From Pseudomonadota bacterium (GTDB taxonomy: Bacteria; Pseudomonadota; Gammaproteobacteria; Pseudomonadales; Azotimanducaceae): a DNA stretch of 57,776 nucleotides. The notes under the pieces are model-generated. The model saw nothing but the letters and a program-made list of their open reading frames with translations. It ran no database searches and was not told where the DNA came from. Of the stretch, positions 35,543 through 43,999 are shown in pieces. Within the stretch, counting starts at the first letter, position 1. Each line of letters opens with the position of its first letter. A program made the position numbers and the translations under genes. Location: contig JAQBUI010000020.1 in NCBI GenBank assembly GCA_027624035.1, positions 1 to 57,776 of the forward strand. The letters run 5' to 3'.

Positions 35543-36982
35543 ATGTCCATCATTACCCGAGTCGATTTACTGAAGAACCGACGCACCAAGATCGTCGCGA
35601 CGGTCGGTCCTGCTTCGGATAGCGATGATGCGCTTGATCGCATGTTGAGAGCCGGAGTGGACTTGTTCCGGCTCAACATGTCCCACGGGGACCAGGACTA
35701 TCATGGCGACGTATTCCAGCGAATCCTCAACAACGCGGAGCGTCTTGATCGCCCGGTTGGCATTCTTGCGGACCTCTGTGGCCCGAAGATTCGCACCGGA
35801 GCGTTCGAGGGAGGCGGCATCGATCTTATCGAAGGGGAAACGGTGACGGTCACCACACGCCCTGGTCTGGGTCGTCCCGGCCTCATCGTTTCACAGTATG
35901 CGAACCTCTGCCGGGATGTAGAGCCCGGCGACCGGATTCTGCTCGCCGATGGATTGCTTGAACTGGCTGTCATCACTTGTACGGCCGAAGAGGCCCGATG
36001 CCGTATTGTGGCAGGCGGTCGGTTGACCAGCCACAAGGGAATCAACCTTCCTGGAGTCGACGTCTCGGCTCCCTCGCTGACGGACAAGGACATCAGTGAC
36101 GCACAGTTCGTGATGTCTCTTGGGGTTGACTATATCGCCCTGTCATTTGTTCGCCGTGCCAGGGACGTAAAGGCCCTTCGAGACCTGGTGTCAAGTGTGG
36201 ATGTTCGAATCATCGCCAAGATCGAAAAGCCTGAAGCACTCGCCAACGCGGACGAGATCCTCGCTGCTGCAGACGGCATCATGGTGGCTCGTGGAGACCT
36301 CGGCGTTGAATTGCCACCAGAGGAGGTTCCCGTTGCGCAGACTCAATTGATTACCATGGCCAGAAAGATGGGCAAGCCAGTGATCGTGGCGACCCAGATG
36401 CTGGAGTCAATGATCAGCAATGCGAGGCCAACCCGGGCGGAGGTCACTGACGTATCACATGCCGTGAACAGTGGCGCAGACGCCGTCATGCTCTCTGGCG
36501 AAACCGCGGCGGGTTCGCACCCGGTGGAGTCAGTCCTGATGATGGACCGCATCGCCAAGCAGACCGAAGCCCACATCTGGTCATCTGGTGGATATGGTAT
36601 TCATGACGATCAACTTCCACCGGTCGGGCTCTCTCCGGTGATTGCATCCGCCGCTGCCCAGATGTCGAGGGAACTGCGGGCCCGGGCGATTATCGTACTC
36701 ACACAGTCTGGTGTTTCTGCCCACGTGGTCAGCACCGCACGACCGGCGGCGCCCATCATCGCGGTGACTGGCAGCGAGCAGGTCTATAACCGGATGACTT
36801 TGCTCTGGGGCGTGATCCCCATTCTGGATGCCGAGGCGGGCAAGGCGAACCCCAACGAACTGGCCCGGCGTATCGCAGAAGACCTGGGCCTGGGCGTCCC
36901 GGGTCAGTATGTGCTGCTCGTGAGAGGGTTCCACGATGAGGCCTCCATGAACCTGCCATCGATCACCGTCGTGACCATCTGA
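35543..36982 (+). CDS. pyk: Pyruvate kinase
   Basis: Converts phosphoenolpyruvate and ADP to pyruvate and ATP. The 479-residue protein has RRTKIVATVGPASD and RLNMSHG at the N-terminus, the active-site lysine in IIAKIEKPEALAN (about 220), MVARGDLGVELPPEEVP, and a full C-terminal allosteric domain. Length fits PykA/PykF type enzymes; which isozyme cannot be told. It stands alone between the divergent MraY-like gene and the convergent amidase gene. Confidence 0.95.
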   Translation: MSIITRVDLLKNRRTKIVATVGPASDSDDALDRMLRAGVDLFRLNMSHGDQDYHGDVFQRILNNAERLDRPVGILADLCGPKIRTGAFEGGGIDLIEGETVTVTTRPGLGRPGLIVSQYANLCRDVEPGDRILLADGLLELAVITCTAEEARCRIVAGGRLTSHKGINLPGVDVSAPSLTDKDISDAQFVMSLGVDYIALSFVRRARDVKALRDLVSSVDVRIIAKIEKPEALANADEILAAADGIMVARGDLGVELPPEEVPVAQTQLITMARKMGKPVIVATQMLESMISNARPTRAEVTDVSHAVNSGADAVMLSGETAAGSHPVESVLMMDRIAKQTEAHIWSSGGYGIHDDQLPPVGLSPVIASAAAQMSRELRARAIIVLTQSGVSAHVVSTARPAAPIIAVTGSEQVYNRMTLLWGVIPILDAEAGKANPNELARRIAEDLGLGVPGQYVLLVRGFHDEASMNLPSITVVTI

Positions 36983-37004
36983 CCACCTGCCTCGGTGGGA
37001 CAGA

Positions 37005-37781
37005 TCAACCGAAGGGGTCAATGCTGAACTGATCTGCATCCATCGCCGCCGGGAATTCCTGTCGATAGGCGTCAAGCCCGTGACGGTCAATGGCAACCGT
37101 GACCACGGATTCGCCATCCCCCAGATCCGCGACGACCTCGCCACGGTAATCCAGGACCATGGAGTCACCGCAATAGGCCACTCCATTACCGTCGATGCCG
37201 GTCCGATTGACGCCAATACAGTAACTCTGGTTCTCGATGGCACGCGCCCGGAGCAAGGCCCGCCAGTGTTCACGCCGACGTGCCGGCCAGTTGGCAACGT
37301 ACATGAGGACATCATAGTCCTCCCGGTTGCGGCTCCATACGGGAAACCGAAGGTCATAGCAGATCAACGGCCTGATTCGAATTCCGTTGATGGGGATGGT
37401 GACGTGTTCAGTACCGGCACTGTAGTAGCGATGCTCATCTGCCATGCGAAACAGGTGGCGCTTGTCACAGGTAACAGTCTTACCCTCTGGCGTCATCCAG
37501 ATGAAGCGGTTCCAGTACTCGCCCCGGTCAGCGATGATGACACTGCCGCAGATATGGGCGCGCCTGGCCCCGGCGGTATCCGCCAGCCAACTCACCGTGG
37601 GCCCGGACATGTCCTCGGCGAGGCGGTTTGATGCCATCGAAAATCCGGTAGAAAACATCTCGGGCAGGACGATCACATCACCTGAGCTTGCCTGTATGAG
37701 GCGGCCGAGATGCTCAAGGTTGGTTCGGGGTGCTTCCCAGGTCAGGTCAGCCTGGACAAGAGTGATCGTAAGGTCAGCCAT
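37005..37781 (-). CDS. Omega-amidase / nitrilase-family hydrolase (YafV-like)
   Basis: A 258-residue carbon-nitrogen hydrolase that likely hydrolyses alpha-ketoglutaramate or alpha-ketosuccinamate. The catalytic triad is visible: Glu in VLPEMFSTGFS (about 41), Lys in CDKRHLF (about 105) and Cys in RPLICYDLRFPVW (about 140). It overlaps the aminotransferase gene by one base (TGATG-like junction at 37781), matching the known pairing of a glutamine transaminase with an omega-amidase. Confidence 0.88.
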   Translation of the reverse strand: MADLTITLVQADLTWEAPRTNLEHLGRLIQASSGDVIVLPEMFSTGFSMASNRLAEDMSGPTVSWLADTAGARRAHICGSVIIADRGEYWNRFIWMTPEGKTVTCDKRHLFRMADEHRYYSAGTEHVTIPINGIRIRPLICYDLRFPVWSRNREDYDVLMYVANWPARRREHWRALLRARAIENQSYCIGVNRTGIDGNGVAYCGDSMVLDYRGEVVADLGDGESVVTVAIDRHGLDAYRQEFPAAMDADQFSIDPFG

Positions 37782-38935
37782 CAGTCTGGTGCCATCGCCC
37801 TTAGCTTCGCCGTGGCATTGCGCAGCGTTTCATCACTTTTGGCGAAACAGAACCGAACGATTCGTTGCTCCGGAGGTTCCTCATAGAACACCGAGACGGG
37901 AATGCCGGCCACGCCAACTTCCCTGGTGAGTCGTTCCACGAAACGACTGTCGGGTTCGTCTGACAGCGCGGAGTAGTCCGCCAACTGAAAGTAGGTTCCT
38001 GAACTCGGGGTCAGCGTAAATCCGGAGTCGACCATTTCGCTTGCGAAAAGGTCCCGTTTACGCTGATAGAAAGCGGGAAGCTCCAAATAGTGCTCGGGAT
38101 GGAATTCCATGAAATCTGCCAGCGCCCACTGGGTCGGAGTGTGCGTGGTGAAGGTCACAAACTGGTGCACTTTTCTGAATTCCCCGGTCAGTTCAGGCGG
38201 CGCGATGCAGTATGCAACCTTCCAGCCCGTCGCGTGGCAGGTCTTGCCAAAGGATGATACGACAAAGGTGCGGGCTCGAAGTGTCTCGCTGGTCAGCAGG
38301 CTAAGGTGGCGCTTGCCGTCAAACACCATGTGTTCGTATACCTCATCGGAGATCACAAGCAGGTCCCGGGCCTCAACGAGGGTTGCCAACCTGTTCAGGT
38401 CGTCTGCCGAGAGGGTGCTGCCGCAGGGGTTATGGGGAGAATTGACGATGATCAGTCTGGTTCGATCATTGACCGCGGCCGCGAGTCGATCATGGTCAAT
38501 GGTGAAGGTGCCGGGAATCAATGGCACGTGAACCGTCTTGCCTCCTGCGAGGGTGACTGCGGGCTGATAGCAATCGTAGGCCGGGTCAAAGACGATCACT
38601 TCATCACCGGGACCGACGATGGCCTGGACCGCAACAAACAGGGCCTCAGTGGCACCTGATGTCACTGTGATCTCTGTCTCCGAGTCGACCGTCGCGTGAT
38701 ACAGGCGTTGAACCTTAAGGGCGATCTGCTCACGGAGTCGGGCAATCCCCGACATGGGAGGATACTGGTTGTAGCCGCCTCTAAGATACTTCTCGAAGGC
38801 ATCCAGCAGCGGCCCGGGCACGTCGAAATCCGGATAACCCTGAGATAGGTTGATGGCGCCATGGTCGGCGGCCATTTTCGACATTACGGTAAAGATCGTT
38901 GTCCCAACGCCTGGGAGTTTTGATTTTAGATTCAT
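37781..38935 (-). CDS. Methionine/glutamine aminotransferase (YbdL-like, PLP-dependent)
   Basis: A 384-residue fold-type I aminotransferase. The PLP lysine is in SSFGKTCHATGWKVAYC (about residue 235), the asparagine-proline in NSPHNPCGS, and SDEVYEH supplies the cofactor aspartate. The sequence resembles YbdL and kynurenine/glutamine transaminase K-like enzymes that use methionine, glutamine or aromatic amino acids. It is upstream of the omega-amidase in a two-gene operon, supporting a role in methionine salvage or glutamine transaminase reactions. Confidence 0.88.
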   Translation of the reverse strand: MNLKSKLPGVGTTIFTVMSKMAADHGAINLSQGYPDFDVPGPLLDAFEKYLRGGYNQYPPMSGIARLREQIALKVQRLYHATVDSETEITVTSGATEALFVAVQAIVGPGDEVIVFDPAYDCYQPAVTLAGGKTVHVPLIPGTFTIDHDRLAAAVNDRTRLIIVNSPHNPCGSTLSADDLNRLATLVEARDLLVISDEVYEHMVFDGKRHLSLLTSETLRARTFVVSSFGKTCHATGWKVAYCIAPPELTGEFRKVHQFVTFTTHTPTQWALADFMEFHPEHYLELPAFYQRKRDLFASEMVDSGFTLTPSSGTYFQLADYSALSDEPDSRFVERLTREVGVAGIPVSVFYEEPPEQRIVRFCFAKSDETLRNATAKLRAMAPD

Positions 38936-39002
38936 TATCTTTATACATCAAATAGATAGTAGTGAAATCTTATGTTCTTTCTCACATCTGTAGCGGTGGT
39001 TG

Positions 39003-39902
39003 TCATTTCAGTTCGGAGAGCCAATCGCGACGCCTGAGATAGTCCGTGTAGAGTACCGCTTCAGGAGACCCGGGTTCCGGATGCCAGTTGTACTTCCAAC
39101 TTGCCCTTGGTGGCATCGATGCCAGCACCGACTCGATCCGACGGCCTGACTGCAGCCCGTATTGGGTCCCTCGATCGATGGCGAGGTTGAACTCGGCATA
39201 GCGACCGCGGCGGTATAGCATGAATTGTTCCTGCTCCTGCCCAAAAGCTGTTTCAGCCCGACGTTCGAGAATCGGCAGGTAGGCGGGCATGATGTGGTCG
39301 CCGACGCTCTGAACAAACTCGAAGGCCTGATCGAAACCGCCTTCGGTCCAATCATCAAAGAACAGCCCACCCACACCACGAGGTTCCTGACGGTGGGTGA
39401 GATAGAAATACTGATCACACCACTGCTTGAGTCTGGCATAGAGACCATCACCAAATGGTGCGCAGGCCGCCGCCGCCTGACTGTGCCAGTGCAGGACATC
39501 CTCGGCAAATGGATAGTACGGCGTCAGATCGAAACCACCGCCGAAGTGCCAGTTGTCATGGTCCACCACAAAGAACCGAAGGTTAGCGTGAAAGGTCGGC
39601 ACATAGGGGTTCCAGGGATGGACGATCATCGAGATGGCGGCAGCTTCAAACGGCCTGCCGGCCAGATGAGGATTACGGACACTGGCTGCCTCCGGCAGCG
39701 CATCACCTACGCTGTGAGAGAAATTGACCGCCGCTTTCTCCAGCCGTTCGCCCTGTTCCATGACTCTTGGCCGACTGATGCCTCGCCCCGGTAAGAATTC
39801 CTCTGTGCTGAAGACTGCCCGGCCGTCCGCGGCGACCAGCGCTGAACAAATCGCTGCCTGCAACTGCTCGAAATACCGCTTAACATGGTTCATGTCTGAC
39901 AT
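39003..39902 (-). CDS. hemF: Oxygen-dependent coproporphyrinogen III oxidase
   Basis: Oxidative decarboxylation of coproporphyrinogen III in heme synthesis, using O2. The 299-residue protein is nearly identical in plan to E. coli HemF: HPWNPYVPTFHANLRFF, FGGGFDLTPYYPFAED, HWHSQAAAACAPFG, RGVGGLFFDDW, YAEFNLAIDRGTQYGLQSGRR and the end WHPEPGSPEA. It indicates aerobic life. Monocistronic; divergent to the DUF6986 gene. Confidence 0.96.
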   Translation of the reverse strand: MSDMNHVKRYFEQLQAAICSALVAADGRAVFSTEEFLPGRGISRPRVMEQGERLEKAAVNFSHSVGDALPEAASVRNPHLAGRPFEAAAISMIVHPWNPYVPTFHANLRFFVVDHDNWHFGGGFDLTPYYPFAEDVLHWHSQAAAACAPFGDGLYARLKQWCDQYFYLTHRQEPRGVGGLFFDDWTEGGFDQAFEFVQSVGDHIMPAYLPILERRAETAFGQEQEQFMLYRRGRYAEFNLAIDRGTQYGLQSGRRIESVLASMPPRASWKYNWHPEPGSPEAVLYTDYLRRRDWLSELK

Positions 39903-39982
39903 TCGCTGACGATATCAAAAAAAGCACGCAGGCGCTGAATTCACGGCAGTCATTCCGGCAAACCGGCTGGGCCATGCTGGGC

Positions 39983-39988
39983 TATAAT
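39983..39988 (+). promoter_or_regulatory. Probable -10 box of the DUF6986 gene
   Basis: A TATAAT hexamer in GGGCTATAATGCC. It would place the transcription start around 39995, and therefore argues for the GTG at 40019 rather than the ATG at 39974 as the start of the following gene. No convincing -35 box is seen. Confidence 0.5.
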
Positions 39989-40018
39989 GCCGCCTCATTC
40001 TTGTACAGGCATCCAATA

Positions 40019-41455
40019 GTGAGTGAGTCTTTTGCAGAGGCTGATCTGGCCCCATTTTACGAGCGGCTGGCCCGGACGAATCAGTCTTTTGCCAGTGATT
40101 ATCCGGGTCTGCAGATGCTGCGTCAGCCTGTCCATACCCTTTACGGTGGTGCCAATCTGTACAAGCCGGGGGCAGCCCAAAAAATGGCAGACCTTGCTAT
40201 CCGGCACGTTGGGCAGTACGCGCCCACCTTTGTGGACCTGGCAAGGGGCCTTGCGCTGCAGGGAGCTGACCGATTGCCGTTGGAGGCGGCTGCGTGCGAA
40301 GCACTTGGCGGCGAACTCGAAGCCATGTCAATGGCCGATGTGTCCGCCGACCTGATGCCAGCCTGGATCGCCCAGCGAGTGTACCAGCGCATGCTCCACA
40401 AACTGAACGTTGAGGCAGTCGAGGATCACCGCATTGACTTCGAGGACGGCTACGGCGTTCGGGCCAATGAAGAAGAGGACCGGCACGCCATCGAATCGGC
40501 CAGAGCGATGGCCAGTGGTGCCGCCGACGATACGCTGCCTCCGTTTGTGGGAATTCGGATCAAGGCACTGACCGAGGAAGCCAAACATCGGGCCATCAGA
40601 ACCCTGGACCTGTTTGTTTCCACATTGGCGAGTGAAACCGGCGGCCAGTTGCCTCAGCCGTTCAGGGTCACTCTGCCCAAGGTCACCACCGCAGAACAGG
40701 TGCGGGTACTGGCGGACGTATTGAGTGCCCTTGAGAGGAAGAACGGACTGGCCGATCGCACCCTGGACATCGAGATCATGATCGAAACGGTACAGTCCAT
40801 CCTGTCACCCACCGGATACTGCGCGATACCGGAACTGATCCATGCGGGTCAGGGCAGGGTCACCGGTGCAATCCTCGGAACCTTCGACTATACGGCGACC
40901 TGCAACATTGCATCGACCTACCAGGATCACCGTCATCCCGCAGCCGATATGGCAAGGCACATGATGCAACTCGCGTTGACCGGAACCCCGGTTGCCATGA
41001 GCGATGGCATCACCAACATCATGCCGATTGCCCCTCACCGCGGCAATTCACTGACGTCCGCTCAACACTCGGAGAATCTGGCGGTGGTGACCTCCGCATG
41101 GCGGGAACATTTCGGGAATGTCATGCACTCCCTGCGCCTGGGGTTCTACCAGAGCTGGGACCTGAATCCGGCTCAACTGCCGATACGCTATGCTGCAGTC
41201 TATTATTTCTTTTTGACCGGACTGAAAGATGCCACTGAGCGTCTCAGAAGGTTCATCGACCAGGCGGCACAGGCTTCCCTCGTTGGTAATACCTTCGACG
41301 ACGCTGCGTCTGCCCAGGGCCTGCTGAATTTCTTCATTTCCGGCATAAGCTGTGGCGCACTCAGTGAGGACGAAACGCTGGCCACGGGCATCACACTGAG
41401 TGAACTCAGAGGAAGATCCTTCATGAAAATCATCGAGAACCGAATGCCTGGGTGA
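40019..41455 (+). CDS. DUF6986-family protein, HpcH/HpaI aldolase-like
   Basis: A protein of 478 residues from the GTG at 40019 (493 from the ATG at 39974, which lies before the -10 box). It has a TIM-barrel pattern related to citrate lyase beta/aldolase enzymes: DFEDGYGVR, VGIRIKAL, LPKVTTAEQVRVLADVL, IEIMIETVQSIL and GAILGTFDYTATCNI. The acidic residues for metal binding are present. The family is usually named by domain only; a C-C lyase or a phosphotransfer role has not been shown to my knowledge. Monocistronic. Confidence 0.75.
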   Translation: MSESFAEADLAPFYERLARTNQSFASDYPGLQMLRQPVHTLYGGANLYKPGAAQKMADLAIRHVGQYAPTFVDLARGLALQGADRLPLEAAACEALGGELEAMSMADVSADLMPAWIAQRVYQRMLHKLNVEAVEDHRIDFEDGYGVRANEEEDRHAIESARAMASGAADDTLPPFVGIRIKALTEEAKHRAIRTLDLFVSTLASETGGQLPQPFRVTLPKVTTAEQVRVLADVLSALERKNGLADRTLDIEIMIETVQSILSPTGYCAIPELIHAGQGRVTGAILGTFDYTATCNIASTYQDHRHPAADMARHMMQLALTGTPVAMSDGITNIMPIAPHRGNSLTSAQHSENLAVVTSAWREHFGNVMHSLRLGFYQSWDLNPAQLPIRYAAVYYFFLTGLKDATERLRRFIDQAAQASLVGNTFDDAASAQGLLNFFISGISCGALSEDETLATGITLSELRGRSFMKIIENRMPG

Positions 41456-41681
41456 TCGAACCTCCATTTGGTGCTGCCGGTCACTGGATTGAAACCGGCC
41501 TGGGTTACGTACGTGAACAATGCAGCAGACAAGGTCAACCTTGATGACTTGTAATGGAAGACCGTCAACAGACCTCTATGACCTCGTGTTCCGGAAATGA
41601 CCTGCAGGCTGCTAAAACAGTGGGCCTTGCGCTTGCCGTTCTTGATGATCCTGCGCGCAAACCCTGTTGACAGAACGGGTT

Positions 41682-42371
41682 CTAGCGGACCGCTGATGTT
41701 GGGCGGGGCGGGGCAAGGTCCACGGGCAACAGACGCCGGGTTGATGATACCGGCACCGGAGGCTGAGGACTCTGGGTGAGGGCCCGGGCAACCATGTCGG
41801 ACAAACCGAGCATCCTCAGAATGTATCGGACCGTGTTGTCGCTGGCACTTGGTGATAGCTGACCCGCGCCAATCGCCGCGTTGGTGTGGTCGATCATTCC
41901 GGCAATGAGGCTCTGGGCAAAGTGTACGTCCTCTATCTTGAACCGGCCGGCTTTGACCCCTTTGCGCAGATCATTGAGGCTCTGTTCTTCTGCCTGACGA
42001 AGCTGGTGTCCTTCGCTCAGACCGGAGCATGCCAGAAACGTCTTCCATTGTTCATTGTGCTGGGCCTGGTGGAAGTAGTACTTGAGTGTCGTGGCGACTA
42101 GCATCGCTGGGTCATTGAGCCTGATCCGGGTCTGCTCGAGGTCATCAGCGAAAGCCTGCCGATAGTCATCCAGGACGGCCTCAAAAACCCGCTGTTTGGT
42201 ATCGAAGTAGTTGTAGAAGGTCCCGGTACCAACCCCGGCCAGACGCGTGATGTCCTGAATCGAAATCCGTTCGTGACCCCGCTCAAACACCAGGGTTCGC
42301 GCAGCATCAATCAGAGACTGTCGGGTTCCGCGTCTCTGGTTGGAATTATCTGCCTCCGTGCGTGGTGCCAA
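41682..42371 (-). CDS. TetR-family transcriptional regulator
   Basis: A 229-residue regulator. The N-terminal helix-turn-helix is the TetR type: LIDAARTLVFERGHERISIQDITRLAGVGTGTFYNYF (shown in parts), with GTGTFYNYFDTK as the recognition helix. The ligand domain is helical and unassigned; the last 30 residues are Pro/Arg-rich. It is divergent from an acyl-CoA dehydrogenase, so it probably senses an acyl-CoA and controls fatty acid degradation, with the inverted repeat at 42430-42456 as likely operator. Confidence 0.88.
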   Translation of the reverse strand: MAPRTEADNSNQRRGTRQSLIDAARTLVFERGHERISIQDITRLAGVGTGTFYNYFDTKQRVFEAVLDDYRQAFADDLEQTRIRLNDPAMLVATTLKYYFHQAQHNEQWKTFLACSGLSEGHQLRQAEEQSLNDLRKGVKAGRFKIEDVHFAQSLIAGMIDHTNAAIGAGQLSPSASDNTVRYILRMLGLSDMVARALTQSPQPPVPVSSTRRLLPVDLAPPRPTSAVR

Positions 42372-42429
42372 CGTACCATCCTGTCAGATCAATCACTGGA
42401 CCGACCTTAGCAGTCCCCGAATGAAAAGA

Positions 42430-42456
42430 AGTGAATATAAAATGGAAATATTCACT
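42430..42456. promoter_or_regulatory. 9-9-9 inverted repeat, candidate TetR operator
   Basis: Perfect inverted repeat AGTGAATAT - 9-base spacer - ATATTCACT between the divergent tetR-like and acyl-CoA dehydrogenase genes. The TGAATA/TATTCA halves resemble operators of fatty-acid-responsive TetR regulators such as Bacillus FadR, though the spacer is longer. Binding by the adjacent regulator is inferred. Confidence 0.65.
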
Positions 42457-42562
42457 GCATTTCCTGATACTGGCGCTGCACCACATCTGGGAGGCGCCTG
42501 ATTCGCGCTAGGCGAACAAAACCCGTATGTTTTCAATTGTATAACACAACAAGCTGGACTTA

Positions 42563-43732
42563 ATGATGAATTTTGAATTGAACGATCAACAACTGGCCAT
42601 TCAAGAGGCCATCAACAAAATCTGTGCTGCATTCGGAGACAATTACTGGCTGGAGCGGGACAATGACGGGCAGTTCCCGGAGGAATTCGTCAAGGCGATT
42701 ACCGACGGTGGCTGGCTGGGTATCGCCATGCCGGAAGCCTATGGCGGTGCCGGGCTGGGAATCACCGAAGCCGCCATTCTTGCCCATACCATTGCCCGGT
42801 CGGGCGCAGGGATGAGTGGTGCATCGTCAATTCACCTTAACCTGTTCGGCCCCAATCCAATCGCGGTATTTGGTACCGACGAGCAAAAAAAGCGCCTGTT
42901 GCCACCCCTGATTGCCGGCCAGGATCGGGCCTGCTTTGGCGTCACCGAACCCGACGTCGGGCTGAATACGACCCGGCTGAAAACCCGAGCTGTTCGCGAT
43001 GGGGATCACTATGTCATCAACGGGCGAAAAATGTGGACCACAACCGCCCAGACGGCCAACAAGATTCTGCTGATCGTCAGGACCACCGATATCGAGGACT
43101 GCGTCAAGCCCACTGACGGCATGACACTCTTCTATACCGATCTGAACCGGGACCAGATCGAAGTGCGGCTGATCGACAAGATGGGCCGCAAGGCGGTCGA
43201 TACCAATGCTCTGTTCATTGATGACCTGATCGTGCCGGTCGAAGACCGGATCGGTGAGGAAGGGGAAGGCTGGAAGTGTCTGCTGCATGGTCTGAATCCG
43301 GAGCGTATCCTGATTGCATCAGAGGCGGTGGGGCTCGGTCAGGTCGCGCTGGAGCGGGCATCCCGATACGCCCGGGAGCGGGTTGTATTCGATCGCACCA
43401 TTGGCAAGAACCAGGGCATACAACATCCATTGGCCGTGAACTGGATGGAACTTGAGGCCGCCCAGTTGATGGTGTTCAAGGCAGCGTCGCTGTATGACGC
43501 TGGCAGATCCTGTGGCGCTGAAGCCAATGCAGCAAAATACCTGGCAGCCGAGGCAGCTCACAGGGCCTGTCATCGGGCAGTCATGACTCATGGGGGTATG
43601 GGTTACGCCAAGGAGTTTCATGTAGAGCGTTACCTTCGAGAGATCATGATTCCAATGATTGCGCCGATCAGTCAGGAACTGATCAAGTCATTCATCAGCG
43701 AACAGGTACTCGGACAGGAGAAGAGCTACTGA
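42563..43732 (+). CDS. Acyl-CoA dehydrogenase
   Basis: FAD enzyme that introduces the alpha-beta double bond in an acyl-CoA. The 389-residue protein has the family signature CFGVTEPDVGLNTTRLKTRAV, the flavin-binding NGRKMWTTTAQTANK, and the C-terminal motif VMTHGGMGYAKEFHVERYLRE. A catalytic glutamate is likely near the C-terminal region, but not assigned with certainty. The 5' region has the candidate TetR operator; a Rho-independent terminator follows the gene. Substrate chain length unknown. Confidence 0.9.
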   Translation: MMNFELNDQQLAIQEAINKICAAFGDNYWLERDNDGQFPEEFVKAITDGGWLGIAMPEAYGGAGLGITEAAILAHTIARSGAGMSGASSIHLNLFGPNPIAVFGTDEQKKRLLPPLIAGQDRACFGVTEPDVGLNTTRLKTRAVRDGDHYVINGRKMWTTTAQTANKILLIVRTTDIEDCVKPTDGMTLFYTDLNRDQIEVRLIDKMGRKAVDTNALFIDDLIVPVEDRIGEEGEGWKCLLHGLNPERILIASEAVGLGQVALERASRYARERVVFDRTIGKNQGIQHPLAVNWMELEAAQLMVFKAASLYDAGRSCGAEANAAKYLAAEAAHRACHRAVMTHGGMGYAKEFHVERYLREIMIPMIAPISQELIKSFISEQVLGQEKSY

Positions 43733-43799
43733 GGGCGTCCGAACTCCACGACAGGCCTGAACGCCATGAAAGCACACAAGCGGCGTGCCTAAACATGGG

Positions 43800-43835
43800 C
43801 ACGCTCAAGGCGGGTGCCAGCGTGAGCTTTTTTTT
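43800..43835 (+). terminator. Intrinsic terminator after the acyl-CoA dehydrogenase
   Basis: Stem CACGCT/AGCGTG (43800-43805 with 43819-43824) capped by an inner GGC/GCC pair, followed by AGC and eight T (43828-43835). It lies about 70 bases after the stop of the acyl-CoA dehydrogenase and is a textbook Rho-independent terminator. Confidence 0.75.
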
Positions 43836-43999
43836 GCACGACTCCCTTGCACGACTCCGGCGTTCCTGAGACGGTCACGCTCAGGGCTGCTACGGCAGGA
43901 CAGGAGACAGCCGAGGCAGTATAGTGGGTCTGTCCGGAGTCGTCAGAAAGGCGACTTCACATTACGGATCTCACAGGACCAGGCTCTGGGAGACAGAAT

